Shown here piece by piece: positions 52,601 through 58,600 of a stretch of 64,000 bases of DNA. The DNA is from Branchiostoma belcheri (lineage: Eukaryota > Chordata > Leptocardii > Amphioxiformes > Branchiostomatidae), in NCBI RefSeq assembly GCF_001625305.1, contig NW_017803157.1:1543376-1607375 (forward strand). Direction: 5' to 3'. The number at the start of each line of letters is the position of its first letter. Position 1 is the first letter of the stretch. Under the pieces are notes generated by a model. That model saw only the letters and a list, made by a program, of their open reading frames with translations. It was not told where the DNA came from and did no database searches. The position numbers and the translations under genes were made by a program.

Positions 52601-55600
52601 TGAACCCACTATATATACAAGTAAACTGGGGAGATTATTGTAATACCAAGATCTATTATAAACATTTGTACATCAAGACATTAACACCCCCATACACACA
52701 TACAATGGTACATCCCATATCTCAAGGGGTCTATTTGGATAAATCTGTAGGTAAAGCTCAGAATAAATCTGTCCTGTGAGAATATTTGATGCATGAGATG
52801 ATATCATTTTTCTCTATCCTTTTACTCTACAGGCATTTAATATTGATAAGATCAAGAGACGTTTTAACAGATATAGAAATTGATCTTTTTATCTGATCAG
52901 CTATAAAGACTGATTGAAAATCATAACATAATGCTCTTTTTCAGGAGACAGGCATTATACAGACGTATTTGGCTTGTCCATATTCGCATATTTACTTGTG
53001 ATAATGGAGTCATTCATTAATGCATAATTCCATAAATATGAATTTCTGTTATCTGTAGAAGAGAACATTAATATCGCTAAGCAGAATGCCGTTGCATGTT
53101 ATTGAACTAATTAAAGTGGCATTTGGTCTAAAAGGCAAGAGCTTACAAATTTCACCAATAGGCAATTTGAATTAAAAAGAGTAATGTTACATATCAGGTA
53201 CACAGGCAAACGCCTAGCTAAAGAGTCAGCCATTTGGATATGCTGAATGCCATTCTCAGATATAGGTAACCTGGTTAGTTTTGCTTGACACTGGTGCTCA
53301 GTGAGTGTACAGTTCCTATCAACTATGTCCCAGTTGGCCCTTCTAAACCCTCAGATATTCAGTGCATTACGACCTGAATATTTCTCAAATCCTTATGTAA
53401 ACTGTAAACTGTGTAGTGATAACGTTTACCACTACAAATTTTACATACAGTTATCAACAGCACTGTCGGTATAAGAATGACTTAATCAGTCATTTTTGAA
53501 CGAATTGATTTGAAGGCAGAGCGGCAAAACAAAAAAATTAACTGGATGACAAAATCTGTCTGATATTGACATCGCATTTTTGCCTCACAGATATCAGTGT
53601 GTTATGGAAATAGATACAAGTTACGACATGAAATAATTCAATAAAAAGAAAGTTGACTTCGAAAATCCAGTGAGTGAAATCACTTTGGGTGTCTTTGAAA
53701 AAAAAAAACAACACCAAAACCAGCCAGACTTGACCGTGATCTTGTCTTTAAAAAATGCTCCGTTCCGGAGCCACATGGAGAGGTTAGACCACAGAGGAAG
53801 TCAGCGCTGATCTTCAAAAGCCAGCACCAAGGTGTAACTCAACATCGGCAGCTGTGAAAGGACAACAGGAGAAAGAATCCCTCGCCACACAAGATGGTCG
53901 CAAATCAGGGCCCCAGGGTGGGCTGGACCATTAAAAGAAAGGCGGGGATTTGTTATGATCACAAGTTTTAATAACGACAAGGCTTCTGGGGTCAGGAAGG
54001 ATGTGTTGAGTTCTCAGCTGTCAGTCACTTCCTTGATGACCACATGTCTATGTTCCTGTCAAAACCAGGGAAGCCGTCAGGATATATAAAGCAATCTTGA
54101 GGGCTTATTCAAACAGTTACATTCCTGCCAGCCTGAAATTTTTTTCTGTCATCTCAGTTTTGTGTGACATAACACCATGTCATAGTACGCCAAAGGCCTG
54201 ACAATACTAGGTAGGGAGGCATGCTCACCAGGAAAATTGAAAATTTTGAAAGGATATTTTCTGTAATTTGAGGGCCAAATGTTGTTGGTAGACGCTGATT
54301 TTTGTCCATCAGAGATGACAGATTGGACAAAATTGTCTGTGGCATGAGCAGCAAAACACTGTCAAATGACAGAAAGACAGACGCTGACAAAAAGTAGAAC
54401 ACTCAGGTTTCAAACACCACCCTCTCCATGATAGATAATGGTTTGTAGTGGGACACTCATTAGTTTTGTCTTGACAAGCTGTGAAAGTGGCACCAGAGAA
54501 AAGCGTGCCACTCGGAGCAGAGTACTGGAATGCCGTACTGACGGGTCAACTTGCGAAAATATAACAAGGCATTTTTCCGGGCAGGCCTGGGATTTGTCCA
54601 CCAGTGGGTCTAAGGTATACAGCATCCAATCTTGGACAGGCATTATATAAATCACAATACAGCAGACATTTCGTGCCGTGTTCTTGCCAGCCTCAATTTT
54701 TTTCGTTATCTGAGCTCAGTTCTGTTTTCTCCTGCATTTTGAGGGGCTAATTTTGTTGTTAGACTAAGCTGAGTAGAATGTCATTTTTACACACCAATTT
54801 TTCCTGTCCAAGATGACAGATTGGGCAAATTTTGTCCATCATGAGCAGCAAAATTCTGTCAAATACTGAAATAGACCACTGACTAGAACTTCCTGTAGTA
54901 GTACATGTAGAACACTGATATCCTATTGAGAAGATATCATGGTTAAATTTACATGTACTAGACAGGTGAGTCGAGGTGACAGTCTATACTACACTAGTTT
55001 CCCACCGTACAATACACATGGTAATACACACCTTTTAAAAGGTCCTAATTACATGACTACTTCGTTTTGCAGCAAAGATTTTGTAATCTACGGAAGGTTT
55101 TAGGTGGTTTGGAAAGAAAAGGAGTATGTAAAATGGTCTTTTATGGTATAAATCTGTGCTCTGGTCTCTTGAACCGACACTTCCAATCTGAACCAGTTGT
55201 CTCTGGTGGCAGTCCAGAAAACCCGGGCCGACAAAAGGACATGGGAAAGTGTCCAGAACCTGTTCCAACAAGGCGAGCTGTTGACCTTTTCGCTCCGGTA
55301 CCGTCCCCTTTAGAATCCAAACAGACAGATTCCACGACCCCTTTTGAACGCCCGAGTTCTGCACACAATTGAGAGATAAATCTCAAGATGGCAGACAGAG
55401 AGGGGCCTCCAATACAATTATAGTTATACCTACGTATATAGATATAGATCCAAGTGTACAGTTAACTGTTTTTCACCAATCACAGAAATCTCTATCTTCA
55501 TAATCTTGACCCGAAATCCTTACAAATTGTCCGTAAAAAAGGAATCAAACGAAAACTTTGTCTAAAATCCCAAACTTCCTATCTCAACCAAAATTACACC

Positions 55601-58600
55601 TACTAGTACAGTAAATGGATCCCACTGTACAGTTTTTCACCAATCACAGAAATGTCTAACTTGACCCATTCCAAATGGTCCGTAAAAAAGAAAATAAACC
55701 GAAACCTGTCCAAAATCCCAGACTTCCTATCACCAAAACACATGGATGCCCTCCCCAGTGCTTGGCCTCAGCTGGGGACACTAGAAAATGACTTTACCAC
55801 ATTTGTCTCCAGTAGACAAGCATGCAGGATGTACAATTATCTGGGTAAGATATCACCCACAGATCTATCTTGGTCGGGACATTTTCCAGGCACGGGAGCT
55901 TATTTGATTACCAGCTTCTCCACCCACTCAGTTTTGAGAAATTAGGCATCTTTCCCAATGGTACAGCGGAGGTATACGAAGAAAAATCAGTGCTAATTGT
56001 GTATAGCGTAACCACTCTGGTTTGTAAACCTTTCCCCATGATTAGCATATCAATACATATTCACACTGACATCACAGGGCCCATAATTTGTGACTGTCCA
56101 CTTTGACTATACAAGGGTAAACAACAACAGATTCTAGAGTAACAAAGTGGACAAAAAGACAGTGCCACACTGAGTTTATGTTTGTGAAAAATCTCAAAAG
56201 AAAACAAGGTTTCTGTGCGTCATGGAGCAATTGACAGTATTGTTGTGATTTTGGAGTGTCTTCCGGTGTGCATATCAACACACAACTGTCTCCATAGACA
56301 GGTCTATAAGCGACACAACACATCCCTAACTCATGAACAGACTACAGAATGTACAGAGGAGGTTAAAGAAGGGTTTGTACTCACCGATAGAGCAGTGTGT
56401 TCGCGTCGTGCCATTCATAGCGGACAGTTTTACACATGGCCCTGTGAGCAACACAAGGGGAAATGGGGACAGGCAGTTAGCCCATGATGTCATTGGAAAA
56501 GTTCATTCTCATAACGGGGGTGAATAAAATTTTCTTCCCCAAATCATACACACCATCCACATCAAACTGTGATAAAAATACAAAATATAATCCTTGAAAC
56601 CAAGTAATTATTTCTTCTCAATTTTCCTGGACCATTACAAGAAAAGAGGTATAAAGAACACCCCTCCTTTTAAATATGGAGACATCCACATTCCTTGGAA
56701 CTGAAGGCCTTTGACCCCTGAGGGTATTGTGGAATGATAATGTTATGCAGATGAGTTGGGGCTATCTTTTGCCAGCTCCAATCTGTGTGTATACTGTACA
56801 TATCACACACTGCTGTCAAATGGCCACCAGACCCTGAAAATTCCACAATTTCTATAATGCAGATATATATACACATCACGATTTTTTTGACTTCTTTGAA
56901 ATTTGAAAATTACTGCTGCAAAAATAACATCAGTCATGGGTTAGGGAAAGGAAGAAAAAAAGTGTGGTAATTTGATAGCATAACACATTAATCCTAATTA
57001 ATGGCAGTATACCAAACTAATTACTGTGCTAATTAGACCCAGGCATATTGACTCAGCAGTTACACCAAAGCAATGAATGACAGCCCCTAGTAATGTTGGT
57101 AATGGAGAGAGAGATGTAAAGGAATTTTGTACAACAACAATTGGCAGCAGCAGACAATTTTGTCTGAAGTAAGTGGATGATAGTATCAGGGAACCCATGT
57201 GGAGAGGGCAGGGAGAGGGCTTTTATAATGGTGGGGACATTAGTGTGTCTGCATGCCTTTTTATGCCACAAGGCCTTTGCGAAACGTTTTACTTCACCTA
57301 ATACTTGACAATTATATTTTTTAAGGAAATTATTATAAAAAGCATACTTGGTCGTTTTTGCTCCGTGCCATATGTAATTTCTTATTCTTATTTATCGTTA
57401 GGACCTTTGGAATTGGATGTCTTTTTTTTCTTTGACTGTCTCCAGATTCATTCATTCAATGTTGAATATATTTTGTCAGAATGTCTACATTGCATCAAAT
57501 CTTTCAAAAGGATGTCTGGTGGGAATGCCCATTACTGCATTGACGTAAATGCAGCTCTGTGACCTTTATGATATGTCTCAAAAAGGGTCCCAAATCATAA
57601 AGGATTTCGCATTTCCTGTGCTGACATTTACTGTGTGCATTTTGCATTTCTTTTCTACTTTGTAAAGATATGAGAATAGACCTTTTACATCGTCCTAATG
57701 CTAACATAACTTGAGGCACCAAGGTAAAAAAAGGGGTGGACTTTCACAAATTTATATCTGATTTCAATTCATACTCCTCACTGATTTTCAATGATTAGAC
57801 CTACCTGTACATGCCCCACCCCCCAACTACCCATCATTTAAGATTTTGTTCAATCAATTTAGCAAGAGCCAAAAAAAGCCACCATGTTACACAGTAGGCG
57901 GTCCCACTACCTCTACCTCCTGACACCACATATATCATCTAACATGTCAATGGAAACAATCTAAACCTGGCAGGGGTGTAGAATATTAACTATCGCAAAT
58001 CCCAACTCTACCTATGATGAAATACGAGCAAAAGGGCGGCTGCATATTTCACAACAGCCCAGGTGGGCCGTATGCAGAAGATCCTATGATGAAAATGTAT
58101 CTCGTGAGGGATGTGCGGGTTTTGATTAAATTGCTTCTTGTTGGAAATCATCCAGATTTGACAGAGCTGGAAAAAGATAGAGCTCTCATTAGGGACGGGG
58201 TAGATATATTAATAATATCTCACAGTATGGAACCAAGAGAGTCGAAATGAAGTTGATTGATTTTTGGGGTTTTGAAATCTGGAGGTACGTGTTTCTACCT
58301 TTCAAAAACAGTCACTGATTGAGGAATATTCTACTAACTGTTAATTTTACGTGACTGATGAACCTCTTCAACGATTGATTTTTACTTTTATTTAGGACAT
58401 GTACGGTGGGCAACATGCTCGTCAAGAAATAGAAGATGATTAAGGAATTTTAGACAATTATCTAATCAGTATGAAGATGATGACTAGTCAATAAAGGTTT
58501 TCCAAATCGATATCCACTGTTTTGTGGGCATCAGCTTCAGATAATAACAGAAATACATGTACCTCCTTCCAACATTTGGCAGGCATGAACTTGTGCATGA

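Larger units (their letters stand above)
47081..56384. other. Intron 2-3 (9.3 kb)
   Basis: Tandem duplications at 48748-49110 and 55450-55700, interspersed repeats at 53510-53680 and 54125-54880, and a 55060-55150 fragment shared with 28975-29040. Otherwise AT-rich unique sequence; no exon recognised. Confidence 0.6.

Noticed and set aside
55067..55372. 101-codon plus-strand ORF
   Set aside because: Its first part is an interspersed repeat shared with 28975-29040.
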